A stretch of 64,000 nucleotides of DNA, taken from contig CBDDGQ010000005.1 in assembly GCA_965227945.1 (NCBI GenBank), positions 248,001 to 312,000 of the forward strand, written 5' to 3'. This DNA is from Azorhizobium sp965227945 (GTDB taxonomy: Bacteria; Pseudomonadota; Alphaproteobacteria; Rhizobiales; Xanthobacteraceae). The notes beneath the pieces were generated by a model. It worked only from the letters and a program-made list of their open reading frames with translations. It was not told where the DNA came from and searched no databases. Position numbers and translations under genes: made by a program. Below are positions 41,699 to 50,466 of the stretch, piece after piece; the stretch's first letter is position 1; each line of letters opens with the position of its first letter.

Positions 41699-42556
41699 AT
41701 GCGCACCGAGAGCAATTTCACACCGTCCGGGCGTGCGCCGGTCGCCGTGGTGCTCGGCACCAATGATGTCGCCTCGGCGGTGGCCCATCGCCTGTTCTTC
41801 GCGGGTTATGGCGTGGTGTTGTCGCGCGATGCCACGCAGCCGGTGCTGCGGCGGAGCATGGCGTTCGACGATGCACTGGTGATCGGCTTTTCCGAGCTGG
41901 AGGGCCTGTCCGCACGGCCGGCGGACACGCTGGTGGAAGTGCTGCGCGGCTTCACCGAGCGCAACGGTGTCATCGTCACCGCGTTGGAACTGGGCGAACT
42001 GCTCTGCCTCGGCCTCATCGATCTTCTGGTGGATGCGCGCATGCGCATGCGCGGCCTCAAGGTGGATATCCGCCCGTTCGCCCGCCTCACCGTCGGCCTG
42101 GGCCCCGGCTTCACCGCCGGCCGCCATGTGGATGTGGCGGTGGAGACCGCCCCAGAGGCCATCGGCGTGTTGCGCGACGGCTCGACGCTGGCCGCCCACG
42201 GCCGCTCGACCCCGCTGGCGGGGGCTGGGCGCGAGCGCTTCGCGCGGGCGCCCTGTGCCGGGCCCTGGGTGACGGACGCGGCCATCGGCGACAGGGTGAC
42301 GCGGGACGCATTGATCGGCACCTGTGGCACGCTGCCGGTGCTGGCGCCGCTGAGCGGCCACCTGCGCGGCCTGGTGCGCAGCGACGTGGCGGTGCCGGCG
42401 GACCTGAAGCTGGCGGAAGTGGACCCCGACCCGCAGGGAACCCCGAGCTGGCTGGGCCTGGGAGAGCGGCCGCGCCGCATCGCCGACGCCACGCTGGATG
42501 CGGTGCGCACCATGGAAGCCTTGGACGCCGGCCAGATGGGCGGCGTTTCCCACTGA
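41699..42556 (+). CDS. YqeB/EF2563-like molybdenum-hydroxylase accessory protein
   Basis: A 285-residue protein. The N-terminal VAVVLGTNDVASAVAHRLFFAGYGVVL and VLRRSMAFDDAL, plus the LKVDIRP...VGLGPGFTAGRHVDVAVET centre and the LKLAEVDP end, fit the EF2563/YqeB family linked to selenium-dependent or other molybdenum hydroxylases. Here it sits next to modD and nif genes, so a role in molybdenum handling for nitrogenase or another Mo enzyme is possible. Function not proven in any species known to me. Confidence 0.8.
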   Translation: MRTESNFTPSGRAPVAVVLGTNDVASAVAHRLFFAGYGVVLSRDATQPVLRRSMAFDDALVIGFSELEGLSARPADTLVEVLRGFTERNGVIVTALELGELLCLGLIDLLVDARMRMRGLKVDIRPFARLTVGLGPGFTAGRHVDVAVETAPEAIGVLRDGSTLAAHGRSTPLAGAGRERFARAPCAGPWVTDAAIGDRVTRDALIGTCGTLPVLAPLSGHLRGLVRSDVAVPADLKLAEVDPDPQGTPSWLGLGERPRRIADATLDAVRTMEALDAGQMGGVSH

Positions 42557-42612
42557 TCGAGTCCGGGCCGGTCCCCTCGCGGGCGAAGGCCTGCAGAGGA
42601 CGGAGCCCTCCC

Positions 42613-43452
42613 ATGAATCTTGGATGGTCGCCCACGCAACTGGACGCGTTGCTGGCGGAAGACGTGCCCTATGGCGATCTCACCACCCATCTGCTGGGCA
42701 TCGGCCCGCAGCCGGCCCGGATGACCTTCCAGATGCGCGCCGACGGCGTGGTCTGCGGCATCGAGGCGGCGGCCGCATTGATCGCCCGGGCGGGGGCGCA
42801 GGCGCAAGTCGAAGTGCACAGCGGCGCGCGGGTGGCGGCGGATACGGTGCTGCTCACCGCCGAAGGCCCGGCGGCGGCGATCCTGGCCGGCTGGAAGGTC
42901 TCCCAGACGCTGGTGGAATATCTCTCCGGCATCGCCGGGGCCACGGCGGCGATCGTGGACGCCGCCCGGGCGGTGGCGCCCGCCATCGCCGTGGTGACCA
43001 CCCGCAAGACCTTTCCCGGCGCCAAGGGGCCCATGATCGCCGCCATCCGCGCGGGCGGGGCCGAACCGCACCGGCTCGGCCTGTCGGAAACCCTGCTGGT
43101 GTTTCCCGAGCATTGCAGCTTCATGGATCCGCTGGCCGCCATCACCCGCCTTCGGGCGGCGGCGCCGGAGAAGACGGTGGTGGTGGAAGTGGCGAGCCTG
43201 GCGGCCGCGGCGGCGGTGCTGGTGGCCGAGCCCGACATCCTGCAATGCGAGAAGATGACGCCGCGCGAGATCGCCGCGGTGGTGCAGCATGTGGCGGCCG
43301 CCGGCAGTCGCGCCCGCGTGGCGGCGGCGGGCGGGGTGAATGCGAGCAATGCCGCGGCCTATGCGGCCGCCGGGGCACAGATCCTGGTGACCTCCGCGCC
43401 CTATTGGGCGCCCCCGGCGGACGTCAAGGTGGTCATCTCGCGCGGGTCTTGA
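42613..43452 (+). CDS. modD: ModD, quinolinate phosphoribosyltransferase-like Mo protein
   Basis: A 279-residue protein with the NadC/QPRTase fold: LLAEDVPYGDLTTHLL, TTRKTFPGAKGPMIAAIRAGGAEPHRLGL and the barrel loops AAAGGVNASNAAAY. The GGAEPHR variant of the substrate loop separates ModD from NadC. ModD is encoded with molybdate transport genes and its reaction is not established. It lies 56 bases after the YqeB-like gene; a bidirectional terminator follows. Confidence 0.88.
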   Translation: MNLGWSPTQLDALLAEDVPYGDLTTHLLGIGPQPARMTFQMRADGVVCGIEAAAALIARAGAQAQVEVHSGARVAADTVLLTAEGPAAAILAGWKVSQTLVEYLSGIAGATAAIVDAARAVAPAIAVVTTRKTFPGAKGPMIAAIRAGGAEPHRLGLSETLLVFPEHCSFMDPLAAITRLRAAAPEKTVVVEVASLAAAAAVLVAEPDILQCEKMTPREIAAVVQHVAAAGSRARVAAAGGVNASNAAAYAAAGAQILVTSAPYWAPPADVKVVISRGS

Positions 43453-43490
43453 GCGGTCGAACCGCCCGCGGACGGGCGGCAGCCGACGGG

Positions 43491-43524
43491 GGGACGGCGC
43501 GGGCGGAGCGCCCCGCGCCGTCCC
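43491..43524. terminator. Bidirectional terminator between modD and mop
   Basis: 13-bp stem GGGACGGCGCGGG / CCCGCGCCGTCCC with an 8-base loop, then TCTTAT on the plus strand. Confidence 0.85.
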
Positions 43525-43571
43525 TCTTATGCGGCGATTTTCTTGTGCGGCGATCAGGTGCGCCGTGAGGC

Positions 43572-43778
43572 CTATTTGCCGATGAGGATGCTGGACGACT
43601 TGATGACCGCCACCACCTCGTCCCCCACCTTGATGCCCAGCTCGCTCACCGCGTCGTCAGTGATATGCGACACCAGCACGTTGCCGCCGCCGATGTCGAT
43701 GGTCACCTTGCCGGAGATCGGCCCGTGGTCCACCGAGACCACTTTGCCCTTGATCTGGTTGCGTGCGCTGAGCTTCAT
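43572..43778 (-). CDS. mop: Mop, molbindin-type molybdate-binding protein
   Basis: A 68-residue single-domain molbindin: MKLSARNQIKGKVVSVDHGPISGKVTIDIGGG and AVSELGIKVGDEVVAVIKSSSILIGK. Six such units form a cage that stores molybdate in the cytoplasm. The gene is monocistronic, with an AT-rich dyad upstream that looks like a Mo-responsive site. It buffers molybdate for nitrogenase. Confidence 0.95.
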   Translation of the reverse strand: MKLSARNQIKGKVVSVDHGPISGKVTIDIGGGNVLVSHITDDAVSELGIKVGDEVVAVIKSSSILIGK

Positions 43779-43824
43779 GATGGGGGTCCTTCACGCCGTG
43801 CAGACGGCTCTGGTGATCGGCCAA

Positions 43825-43844
43825 CCATATATGGCCAGATATAG
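43825..43844 (-). promoter_or_regulatory. Possible Mo-responsive (ModE-like) site upstream of mop
   Basis: CCATATATGGCCAGATATAG has ATATAT and ATATAG half sites in inverted order with a GGCC centre, recalling Mo boxes (TATATA-N6-TATATA). Spacing is not exact, so this is tentative. Confidence 0.4.
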
Positions 43845-43988
43845 CTTTAACCGCCGGGATGCCGCCGCCACAAGCCGGGATTTTACGGAGGCGGCGCGCA
43901 TGCGGGGCGCTGTGCGCCGGCGCGGTGGCCGCCTGTGCGGTGGATCCGCGACGTCTCTGTCGGGAAGGCGCCGAAAGCCGCCAACGCC

Positions 43989-44004
43989 TGTGCGGTGTCG
44001 CACG
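43989..44004. promoter_or_regulatory. Imperfect NifA site upstream of nifV
   Basis: TGT-GCGGTGTCGC-ACG, one mismatch in the right half site (ACG for ACA), about 88 bases before the predicted nifV transcript start. Confidence 0.5.
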
Positions 44005-44056
44005 CGGCTTCGCCGCAAGACGGCGAAAAGCACATCAAACCAGAGGCTTGAGGCCA

Positions 44057-44072
44057 TGGCATATGGCTTGCT
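44057..44072 (+). promoter_or_regulatory. Sigma54 -24/-12 promoter of nifV-cysE
   Basis: TGGCATATGGCTTGCT, exact match to TGGCAY-N5-TTGCW, 42 bases before nifV. Confidence 0.9.
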
Positions 44073-44113
44073 TGAGATCACCTCGACCGATCTCAGAGGA
44101 CGAGTCGAGAACC

Positions 44114-45355
44114 ATGCTCGCCAAAACCTCCAAGCTGCCCCGACATGCGGATCCCCTCTCTGACGCCGGCCCCGGCGCGGCCCCGATCCAGCGCACGGTG
44201 TTCCTGAACGACACCACCCTGCGGGACGGCGAGCAGGCGCCCGGCGTCGCCTTCAGCCGGCGCGAGAAGATCGAGATCGCCGAGGCCCTGGCGGATGCCG
44301 GCGTGCCCGAGATCGAGGCCGGCACCCCGGCCATGGGCGATGAGGAGATCGAGACGCTGCGCTCCATCGTCTCGCTGAACCTGCCGACGCGGGTCATGGC
44401 CTGGTGCCGGATGAACGAGGCCGACCTCATGGCGGCGGTGGCGTCCGGGGTGAACATCGTCAATCTGTCCATTCCCACCTCCGACCGGCAATTGGCGGGC
44501 AAGCTCAACAAGGATCGCGCCTGGGCCCTGGGTACGGTCACGCAGACCGTGACGCTGGCCCGCAGCCTGGGCTTCGAGGTGGCGGTAGGCGGCGAGGATT
44601 CCTCACGCGCCGATCCCGATTTCCTCTGCCGTCTGGCGGAAGTGGCGCGGGCCGCCGGGGCGTTCCGCCTGCGGCTGGCGGACACGCTTGGGGTGCTGGA
44701 TCCCTTCTCCACCTATGCGCTGGTGCGCCGGGTGGCGGCGGCCAGCGATCTGGAGCTGGAATTCCACGCCCATGACGATCTGGGCCTCGCCACCGCCAAC
44801 ACATTGGCGGCGGTGATGGGCGGGGCGCGGCATGCCTCCGTCACCGTGGCGGGGCTGGGCGAGCGGGCCGGCAATGCCGCTTTGGAAGAGGTGGCCATCG
44901 CGCTGCGCCAGACCGCGCGGGCCGAGACCGGCATTGCCCCCGCCGCGCTGGGGCCGCTGGCGGAACTGGTGTCCACCGCCGCCCGTCGGCCGGTGCCGCG
45001 CGGCAAGGCCATCGTGGGGGCGGACGTGTTCACCCACGAATCCGGCATCCATGTCTCCGGCCTGCTGAAGGATCGCGCCACCTATGAGGCGCTCAATCCG
45101 GAACTGTTCGGGCGCGGGCATCGGGTGGTGCTGGGCAAGCATTCGGGCCTGGCCGCGGTGGAAAAGGCTTTGGCGGACGAAGGCATCACCGTGGATGTGG
45201 TGCGCGGCCGGGCGATCCTGGAGCGGGTGCGGGCGTTCGCGGTGCGCACCAAGGCCAACGTGCCCTCCGAGATGCTGCTGCGCTTCTATCAGGAAACCTT
45301 CACCGAGGCGGCCCTGCGGCTGCGCCGGTCGACCGCGGTGGGGAGCGCCACATGA
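44114..45355 (+). CDS. nifV: NifV homocitrate synthase
   Basis: A 413-residue acyl-CoA ligase-type synthase of the HMGL family: VFLNDTTLRDGEQAPGVAFS, the metal-binding ELEFHAHDDLGLATANT and GLGERAGNAALEEVA. It joins acetyl-CoA and 2-oxoglutarate to give homocitrate, the organic part of FeMo-co. Start at 44114 follows the -24/-12 promoter at good distance. The stop overlaps the cysE start by four bases. Confidence 0.95.
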   Translation: MLAKTSKLPRHADPLSDAGPGAAPIQRTVFLNDTTLRDGEQAPGVAFSRREKIEIAEALADAGVPEIEAGTPAMGDEEIETLRSIVSLNLPTRVMAWCRMNEADLMAAVASGVNIVNLSIPTSDRQLAGKLNKDRAWALGTVTQTVTLARSLGFEVAVGGEDSSRADPDFLCRLAEVARAAGAFRLRLADTLGVLDPFSTYALVRRVAAASDLELEFHAHDDLGLATANTLAAVMGGARHASVTVAGLGERAGNAALEEVAIALRQTARAETGIAPAALGPLAELVSTAARRPVPRGKAIVGADVFTHESGIHVSGLLKDRATYEALNPELFGRGHRVVLGKHSGLAAVEKALADEGITVDVVRGRAILERVRAFAVRTKANVPSEMLLRFYQETFTEAALRLRRSTAVGSAT

Positions 45356-46125
45356 TCATGGGAACCAGCCGGCGCGACGGGAGCGCCGCCACTTTGGTGC
45401 AGGCCATCCATGTGTCCCCCGCCGCCCCCGGCCTGTGGCGGCAGATCCGCGAGGACGTGGCCTGCGTAAAGTCCCGCGATCCGGCCGCGCGCGCCACTGT
45501 TGAGATCGTGCTCACTTATCCCGGCGTGCATGCGGTGATCTGGCATCGCATCGGCCACCGGCTGTGGCGCGGCAAGGCCAAGTTCGCCGCCCGCTTCATC
45601 TCCTGGTTCGCCCGGCTGGTGACCAATGTGGACATCCATCCCGGCGCCCGCATCGGCCGGCGCTTCTTCATCGACCATGGCGCCGGGGTAGTGATCGGCG
45701 AGACCGCGGAGGTGGGGGACGACGTGACCCTCTATCACGGGGTGACCCTGGGCGGCACCTCCTGGACCCCCGGCAAGCGCCATCCCACGCTGCTGGATGG
45801 CGTGCTGGTGGGGGCGGGGGCGAAGATCCTCGGACCCATCACGGTGGGGGTCGGTGCCCGGGTGGGGGCCAATTCGGTGGTGATCGAGGACGTGCCCCCC
45901 GGCATGACGGTGGTCGGCATCCCCGGCCGGGTGGTCAAGCCGCTCTCCGAGCGCCGCCGCCTAGGCGACGGGCGCATCGACCTCGAGCACCATCTGATGC
46001 CCGACCCGGTGGGGGAGGCGGTGGCTTCGCTCCTGGACCGCATCGAGTTTCTCGAGACCCGCCTCGCCCACCATCAGGAGCAGGGACACCTGCCGCTGAC
46101 GCGGGACCGCGACACTGTCGGCTGA
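45352..46125 (+). CDS. cysE: CysE, serine O-acetyltransferase (nif-linked)
   Basis: A 257-residue hexapeptide-repeat acetyltransferase. NVDIHPGARIGRRFFIDHGAGVVIGETAEVGDDVTLYHGVTLGGTS covers the active-site His and the left-handed helix. It makes O-acetylserine for cysteine, the sulfur source of NifS and SufS. Coupling to nifV by ATGA overlap puts it under NifA. A nif-linked cysE is also known in Azotobacter. Confidence 0.95.
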   Translation: MIMGTSRRDGSAATLVQAIHVSPAAPGLWRQIREDVACVKSRDPAARATVEIVLTYPGVHAVIWHRIGHRLWRGKAKFAARFISWFARLVTNVDIHPGARIGRRFFIDHGAGVVIGETAEVGDDVTLYHGVTLGGTSWTPGKRHPTLLDGVLVGAGAKILGPITVGVGARVGANSVVIEDVPPGMTVVGIPGRVVKPLSERRRLGDGRIDLEHHLMPDPVGEAVASLLDRIEFLETRLAHHQEQGHLPLTRDRDTVG

Positions 46126-46407
46126 GGCCTTCGCCGGCCTTGGGCGGTGCGGGGACGGGCGGGTGATGAGGCGACTGGGCTCTGAGAGGACCTGTCCCAT
46201 GCGGGTGCGGCTGGAGCGGACCTGGGGGGAGCGGCCTGGTGCCGTTCGGCTGGTCGGAGGGTCGCCGTCCGGAGCGGGTGCCGAGAGAGCGGAACTGAGA
46301 GGGCGAGCCGGAACAGGCGGGCCGGTCGGTAGCCGTCCCGTGCGGGTGCCGCAGGAGCTGGCCTGAGGGGCGCGGTTGGGTGCCGGGCGGCGTCCCGGTG
46401 GATCGTC

Positions 46408-46430
46408 ATGCCCGGGCTTGTCCCGGGCAT
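46408..46430. repeat. Palindromic extragenic repeat
   Basis: ATGCCCGGG-CTTGT-CCCGGGCAT, perfect 9-bp arms, then CCACGG. It resembles the widespread short palindromic intergenic elements of rhizobial genomes. It marks the border between nif and housekeeping genes. Confidence 0.75.
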
Positions 46431-46758
46431 CCACGGGGGGGCGCCTTGCTGCTTCGCATCCGGTCTCGGCGTCGCTCCGCGGGCGGGTCGGACGGCGGCC
46501 CGCGTCGACCTCGCCCGGATCAGGGCCGGACACCTGCGACTTCGAGGGAGCCGTCGGCAGCGGCCGAGCGGAACGGCTGTGCCGGCATGGCCGTCGCCAG
46601 CCCGAAAATCGGGTGTCGTAAGACACGGTGTCCTGAACGCGGCCATTCGCGGCCGAACCGCGTATGAACGCGCTTTTTGTCATATGACACACTCCCCTTC
46701 ACGGGGACGTGACAGGGTGCGAGGCGGGTTCAGCCGACAGACGCCTTGAAGCAAAATA

Positions 46759-46772
46759 ATTAGCATCCTAAT
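46759..46772. promoter_or_regulatory. Likely MarR operator
   Basis: ATTAG-CATC-CTAAT inverted repeat, 8 bases before the marR ATG, inside an AT-rich patch with the direct repeat TAGCAT at 46761 and 46776. Probably bound by the MarR protein to control its own operon. Confidence 0.65.
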
Positions 46773-46779
46773 AAATAGC

Positions 46780-47265
46780 ATGCGAAACCAAGAGTCTCTT
46801 CACACCTCCGTTTTCGGCCAGCTGGTCATGCAGGTGAACCGGCTGTGGCGCCGGGAACTGGACCACGCGCTGGCCAGCCACGGCCTGTCGCAGGCCACCG
46901 CCTTGCCTTTGCTGCTGCTGTCGCGGCGCGATTGCCTGCGGCAGGGCACCCTGGCGGAGGAACTGGGCATCGAAGGGCCTTCCCTGGTGCGGCTCATCGA
47001 CATGCTGGCCGCCGAGCACCTGGTGGAGCGCCGCGAGGACCCCACCGACCGCCGCGCCAAGACGCTCCACCTCACCCCCGCCGGCCACCGCAAGGGCGCG
47101 GAAATTGAGCTGGTGGTTCAAGAGGTTCGGACCCGTCTGCTGAGCGACATCGCGGCCGACGATCTGGCGGTGGCGGTGCGGGTGCTGCGCACCGTGGAGG
47201 CCCGGCTGCTGCGGGAGGCGGAGGCTCGCCGGCCGGTGCCGGAGCTGGCGGGAGGCGCCGCATGA
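46780..47265 (+). CDS. MarR-family regulator of the efflux operon
   Basis: A 161-residue winged-helix protein: LPLLLLSRRDCLRQGTLAEELGIEGPSLVRLIDML recognition region and VERREDPTDRRAKTLHLTPAG wing, the MarR signature. It is the first gene of an operon with FUSC, DUF1656 and HlyD genes (4-base overlaps throughout), so it most likely represses them until an aromatic acid or similar ligand binds. Confidence 0.93.
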   Translation: MRNQESLHTSVFGQLVMQVNRLWRRELDHALASHGLSQATALPLLLLSRRDCLRQGTLAEELGIEGPSLVRLIDMLAAEHLVERREDPTDRRAKTLHLTPAGHRKGAEIELVVQEVRTRLLSDIAADDLAVAVRVLRTVEARLLREAEARRPVPELAGGAA

Positions 47266-49340
47266 TCGCCCAACTGCTCGCCATCCGGCCCAAGCGGTCC
47301 GATCTGTTCTTCTCGCTGAAGACCTTCGCCGGCGCCCTGCTGGCGCTCTATATCGCTTTGCGCTGCGGCCTGGAGCGGCCCTACTGGGCCATGGGCACCG
47401 CTTATATCGTCTCCCAGCCTTTATCCGGCGCGCTGTCGTCGAAATCGGTCTATCGGGCGGCGGGGACGGTGCTCGGTGCGGTGCTGGCGGTGATTGCCGT
47501 GCCGGCCCTGGTCAACGCCCCCGAACTGCTGTCGCTGGCCCTTGCGCTGTGGGTGGGCCTGTGCCTCGCCGTCTCCCTGCTGGACCGCACCCCGCGCGCC
47601 TATGTCTTCATGCTGGCGGGCTATACCGCTGCCATCATTGGCTTTCCATCCGTCGCCGATCCGTCCTCGGTGTTCGATACCGCGGTGGCGCGGGTGGAGG
47701 AGATCCTCTTGGGCATCGCCTGCGCCGGTCTCGTGGGGCACCTGGTGTTTCCCCGTCATGTGGGCCCGGTGGTCGCCGCCCGCATGGATGCCTGGCTGAA
47801 GGATGCCGGCGCCTTGGCGGTGGATGCGCTGGCGGGGGTGACCGGCACCGAGGTGCAGCGTCGCCGCGCCACCCTCGCCTTCGATGCCAGCGAACTGCAC
47901 GGGCTGTCGGTGCATCTGGACTATGATGCCTCGGATCTGCGCGGCACCACCCGCCACTTGCAGGCCCTGCGCGGGCGCATGCTGCTGTTGCTGCCGCTGC
48001 TCGGCACCATTGGCGACCGGGTGGCGGCGCTGAAGGCGGAGGGGCTGCCGGTCGGTCTGGCGCCGGTCCTGAGCGGGCTGTCCGCCTGGGCACAGGCCGC
48101 AGACGCCGCCGATCCGCAACAGGCCGCCCGCCTGCGCGCCCAGCTCGACGGCCTGCGGCCGGTGCCTGGTGCCCAGTCGGACTGGCAAGAGCTGCACCTG
48201 CTGTATCTGCTGGATCGCCTGCAGCTGTTCATGGATTTGAAGGAGGAATGCCGGGCCTTGTGGCAGGCGGTGCGGGCCGGCGGGCAGGGCCTGCCGGGCC
48301 GCCTCGGCGCCGACCGTCTGCTGCCGCCGCCCAGCCCGGTGCACCGCGACGCGCGGCTGGCGCTGTGGTCCGGGGCTGCCGCCAGCCTCGCCATCCTGCT
48401 GTGCTGCGCCTTCTGGATCGCCTCCGGCTGGCCGGAAGGGGCGGGCGCCGCCCAGATGGCGGCCGTGGGGGCGAGCCTGATGGCCGGCTTCGACGATCCG
48501 GTGCCGGCGCTGTTGTCCTTCATCCGCGGCACGCTGGTGGCGCTGCTGGCGGTCTGCCTCTACCAGTTCGTGCTGCTCCCCGGTATCGACGGCTTTCCCC
48601 TGCTGGTGGCGACCCTGGCGCTTTATCTGGTGCCGGCCGGCCTGTTGCTGGGGATCCCGGCCTGGGCCGGCACCGGCATGGCGCTGACGGTGAATTTTGC
48701 CGTGCTGATCGGCATCCAGGATCGGTTCTCGGCGGATTTCGCCACCTTCCTGAACGGCAATCTGTCCGCCGTGGCGGGCATGGTGTTCAGCGCCGTGGTG
48801 ATCGCTCTGGTGCGCTCCATGGGCGTGGAGCAGGGCATCGGCCGGCTGCTGCGCGCCAACAGTGCCGATCTGTCCAAGCTGGCGGCCGGTCCCGCCGCGG
48901 TACGCGCTGAGCCCCTGGCGGGGCGCATGCTGGATCGGCTTGGGCTCCTGGTGCCGCGCCTCGCCAAGGCCGGCGCGGGGGCGCCATCGGCGGCCCATGC
49001 GCTGCGGGAGGTCAGTGCCGCGATCAATGTGGCCGCGCTCAAGCGCTCAGCCGGCACCCTGCCGCCGGAGACGCGGGCCGCCATCGCCCGCGTGCTGGCG
49101 GCGACGGTGGCCGGCGCCCGTGCCGCCGCCGGCGCCGGCAGCGCGCCGGAGCGGAGTGCCGCGTGGTATCCCCTGGGTGCGCCGCTGGATGCGGCGCTGG
49201 GAACGACTCTGGCCTTGCCCCCCAGCGAGCGCCGGGAGGCGGCGCTGATCGCCCTGACGGGCCTGCGCTATGCCCTGCGACCGGCCGCGCCGGCGCTTGA
49301 AATGCCACGAAATGCCCACCGTTGGCGGGAGGCGGGATGA
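47262..49340 (+). CDS. FUSC-family inner-membrane efflux protein (AaeB-like)
   Basis: A 692-residue membrane protein with two blocks of about five to six transmembrane helices (residues ~20-160 and ~365-520) separated by soluble parts, the aromatic-acid exporter/FUSC layout. The start overlaps the marR stop. With the following two genes it forms an AaeXAB-type pump, probably for aromatic carboxylic acids; the substrate is inference. Confidence 0.9.
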   Translation: MIAQLLAIRPKRSDLFFSLKTFAGALLALYIALRCGLERPYWAMGTAYIVSQPLSGALSSKSVYRAAGTVLGAVLAVIAVPALVNAPELLSLALALWVGLCLAVSLLDRTPRAYVFMLAGYTAAIIGFPSVADPSSVFDTAVARVEEILLGIACAGLVGHLVFPRHVGPVVAARMDAWLKDAGALAVDALAGVTGTEVQRRRATLAFDASELHGLSVHLDYDASDLRGTTRHLQALRGRMLLLLPLLGTIGDRVAALKAEGLPVGLAPVLSGLSAWAQAADAADPQQAARLRAQLDGLRPVPGAQSDWQELHLLYLLDRLQLFMDLKEECRALWQAVRAGGQGLPGRLGADRLLPPPSPVHRDARLALWSGAAASLAILLCCAFWIASGWPEGAGAAQMAAVGASLMAGFDDPVPALLSFIRGTLVALLAVCLYQFVLLPGIDGFPLLVATLALYLVPAGLLLGIPAWAGTGMALTVNFAVLIGIQDRFSADFATFLNGNLSAVAGMVFSAVVIALVRSMGVEQGIGRLLRANSADLSKLAAGPAAVRAEPLAGRMLDRLGLLVPRLAKAGAGAPSAAHALREVSAAINVAALKRSAGTLPPETRAAIARVLAATVAGARAAAGAGSAPERSAAWYPLGAPLDAALGTTLALPPSERREAALIALTGLRYALRPAAPALEMPRNAHRWREAG

Positions 49341-49549
49341 TGGGTGAGGTCAATCTCTACGGGGTCTTCGTGCCGACCCTGCTGCCCTTGGGGCTGGCCG
49401 CCTATCTCGCTTTGGCGCTGCTGCGACGGGGCCTGCTCCGGGTCGGCGCCTATCGCCTGGTCTGGCATCGCGCGCTGTTCGATGCCTGCCTCTACGTCAT
49501 TCTTCTCGGCGGCCTGGTCGCCCTGTCTACGCAATGGTCCGTGTCATGA
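49337..49549 (+). CDS. DUF1656 small membrane protein (AaeX-like)
   Basis: A 70-residue protein with two transmembrane helices (FVPTLLPLGLAAYLALALL and ALFDACLYVILLGGLVAL), the DUF1656 type that always accompanies FUSC/HlyD pumps. Start at 49337 has GGAGGCGGG; ATG 49340 directly after is an alternative. It overlaps both neighbours by four bases. Confidence 0.9.
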   Translation: MMGEVNLYGVFVPTLLPLGLAAYLALALLRRGLLRVGAYRLVWHRALFDACLYVILLGGLVALSTQWSVS

Positions 49550-50424
49550 CATCAGCTCTTGCGGCCGCCGGCCGCCTCGCTCTCACCTTGTGCGCCGTGG
49601 GGGTGGCCGTGTTCGTCGGCCATCATCTGTGGCGCTATTACATGGATGAGCCCTGGACCCGCGATGGCCGGGTGCGCGCCTCCGTGGTGGAAGTGGCCCC
49701 CGATGTCTCCGGCCTCATCGCCGAGGTGGCGGTGGCGGACAATGCGCGGGTGAGGGCCGGCGACCTGTTGTTCCGCATCGATCCGCGCCGGTTCGAGATT
49801 GCCCTCGCCCAGTCGGAAGCGGCGCTGGCCAACAAGAAGTCGGCGCTGGCCCAGGCTCAGCGGGAGGCGGATCGCTATGGCAAGCTCAACGATTCCGCCG
49901 TCACCCAGCAGAAGCGCGAGCAGGTGCAGACCGAGCTGGAGCAGGACCAGGCTGCTTATGCCCAGGCCCAGAGCGACCGGGATCTGGCCGCCCTCAATCT
50001 GGAGCGCGCCAGCGTGCGGGCGCCGGTGGACGGGGCGGTGACCAATTTCGACCTGCGGCCCGGCAATTACGTCACCGCCGGCAAGGGCGTGGCGGCGCTG
50101 GTGGATGCCCATTCCTATTATGTGGCCGGCTATTTCGAGGAGACGAAGCTGCCGCGGATCCATGTGGGCGATCCGGTGCGCATCCATCTGATGGGCGCCG
50201 GCGTCCCGCTGACCGGGCATGTGGAAAGCGTCGCCGCCGGCATCGAGGACCGCGAGCGCAGCGACGGCGCCAGCCTGCTCGCCAATGTCACCCCCACCTT
50301 CAGCTGGGTGCGGCTGGCGCAGCGGGTGCCGGTGCGCATCGCCCTGGATGGGGCCGCGGACATGAGCTTGGTGGCGGGTCGGAGCGCCACCGTTGAGGTT
50401 CTGCCGGGCGCCCACGGCGGGTGA
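49546..50424 (+). CDS. HlyD-family periplasmic adaptor (AaeA-like)
   Basis: A 292-residue membrane-fusion protein. An N-terminal signal anchor (LALTLCAVGVAVFVGHHLW) is followed by a biotinyl-lipoyl half (VAPDVSGLIAEVAVADNARVRAGDLLFRIDP), a coiled coil of about 70 residues and the second half site (VRAPVDGAVTNFDLRPGNYV). It links the FUSC pump to the outer membrane. Start 49546 is taken for the ATGA overlap; 49534 is an alternative. Confidence 0.92.
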   Translation: MTSALAAAGRLALTLCAVGVAVFVGHHLWRYYMDEPWTRDGRVRASVVEVAPDVSGLIAEVAVADNARVRAGDLLFRIDPRRFEIALAQSEAALANKKSALAQAQREADRYGKLNDSAVTQQKREQVQTELEQDQAAYAQAQSDRDLAALNLERASVRAPVDGAVTNFDLRPGNYVTAGKGVAALVDAHSYYVAGYFEETKLPRIHVGDPVRIHLMGAGVPLTGHVESVAAGIEDRERSDGASLLANVTPTFSWVRLAQRVPVRIALDGAADMSLVAGRSATVEVLPGAHGG

Positions 50425-50466
50425 CGGTCCTGTGAGTTGTTGCGACCTAAGGCCCGAAGGCAAGGC

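Larger units (their letters stand above)
46126..46779. other. 650-base gap marking the end of the nif island
   Basis: No supported gene. It has an imperfect direct repeat (around GTCCCATGCGGGTGCGGCTGG and GTCCCGTGCGGGTGCCGCAGG), a palindromic repeat at 46408, CCCGA-AAA-TCGGG and GTGTC-GTAA-GACAC dyads near 46,604-46,630, the 12-bp palindrome TGTCATATGACA at 46678 and the MarR operator. Confidence 0.6.
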
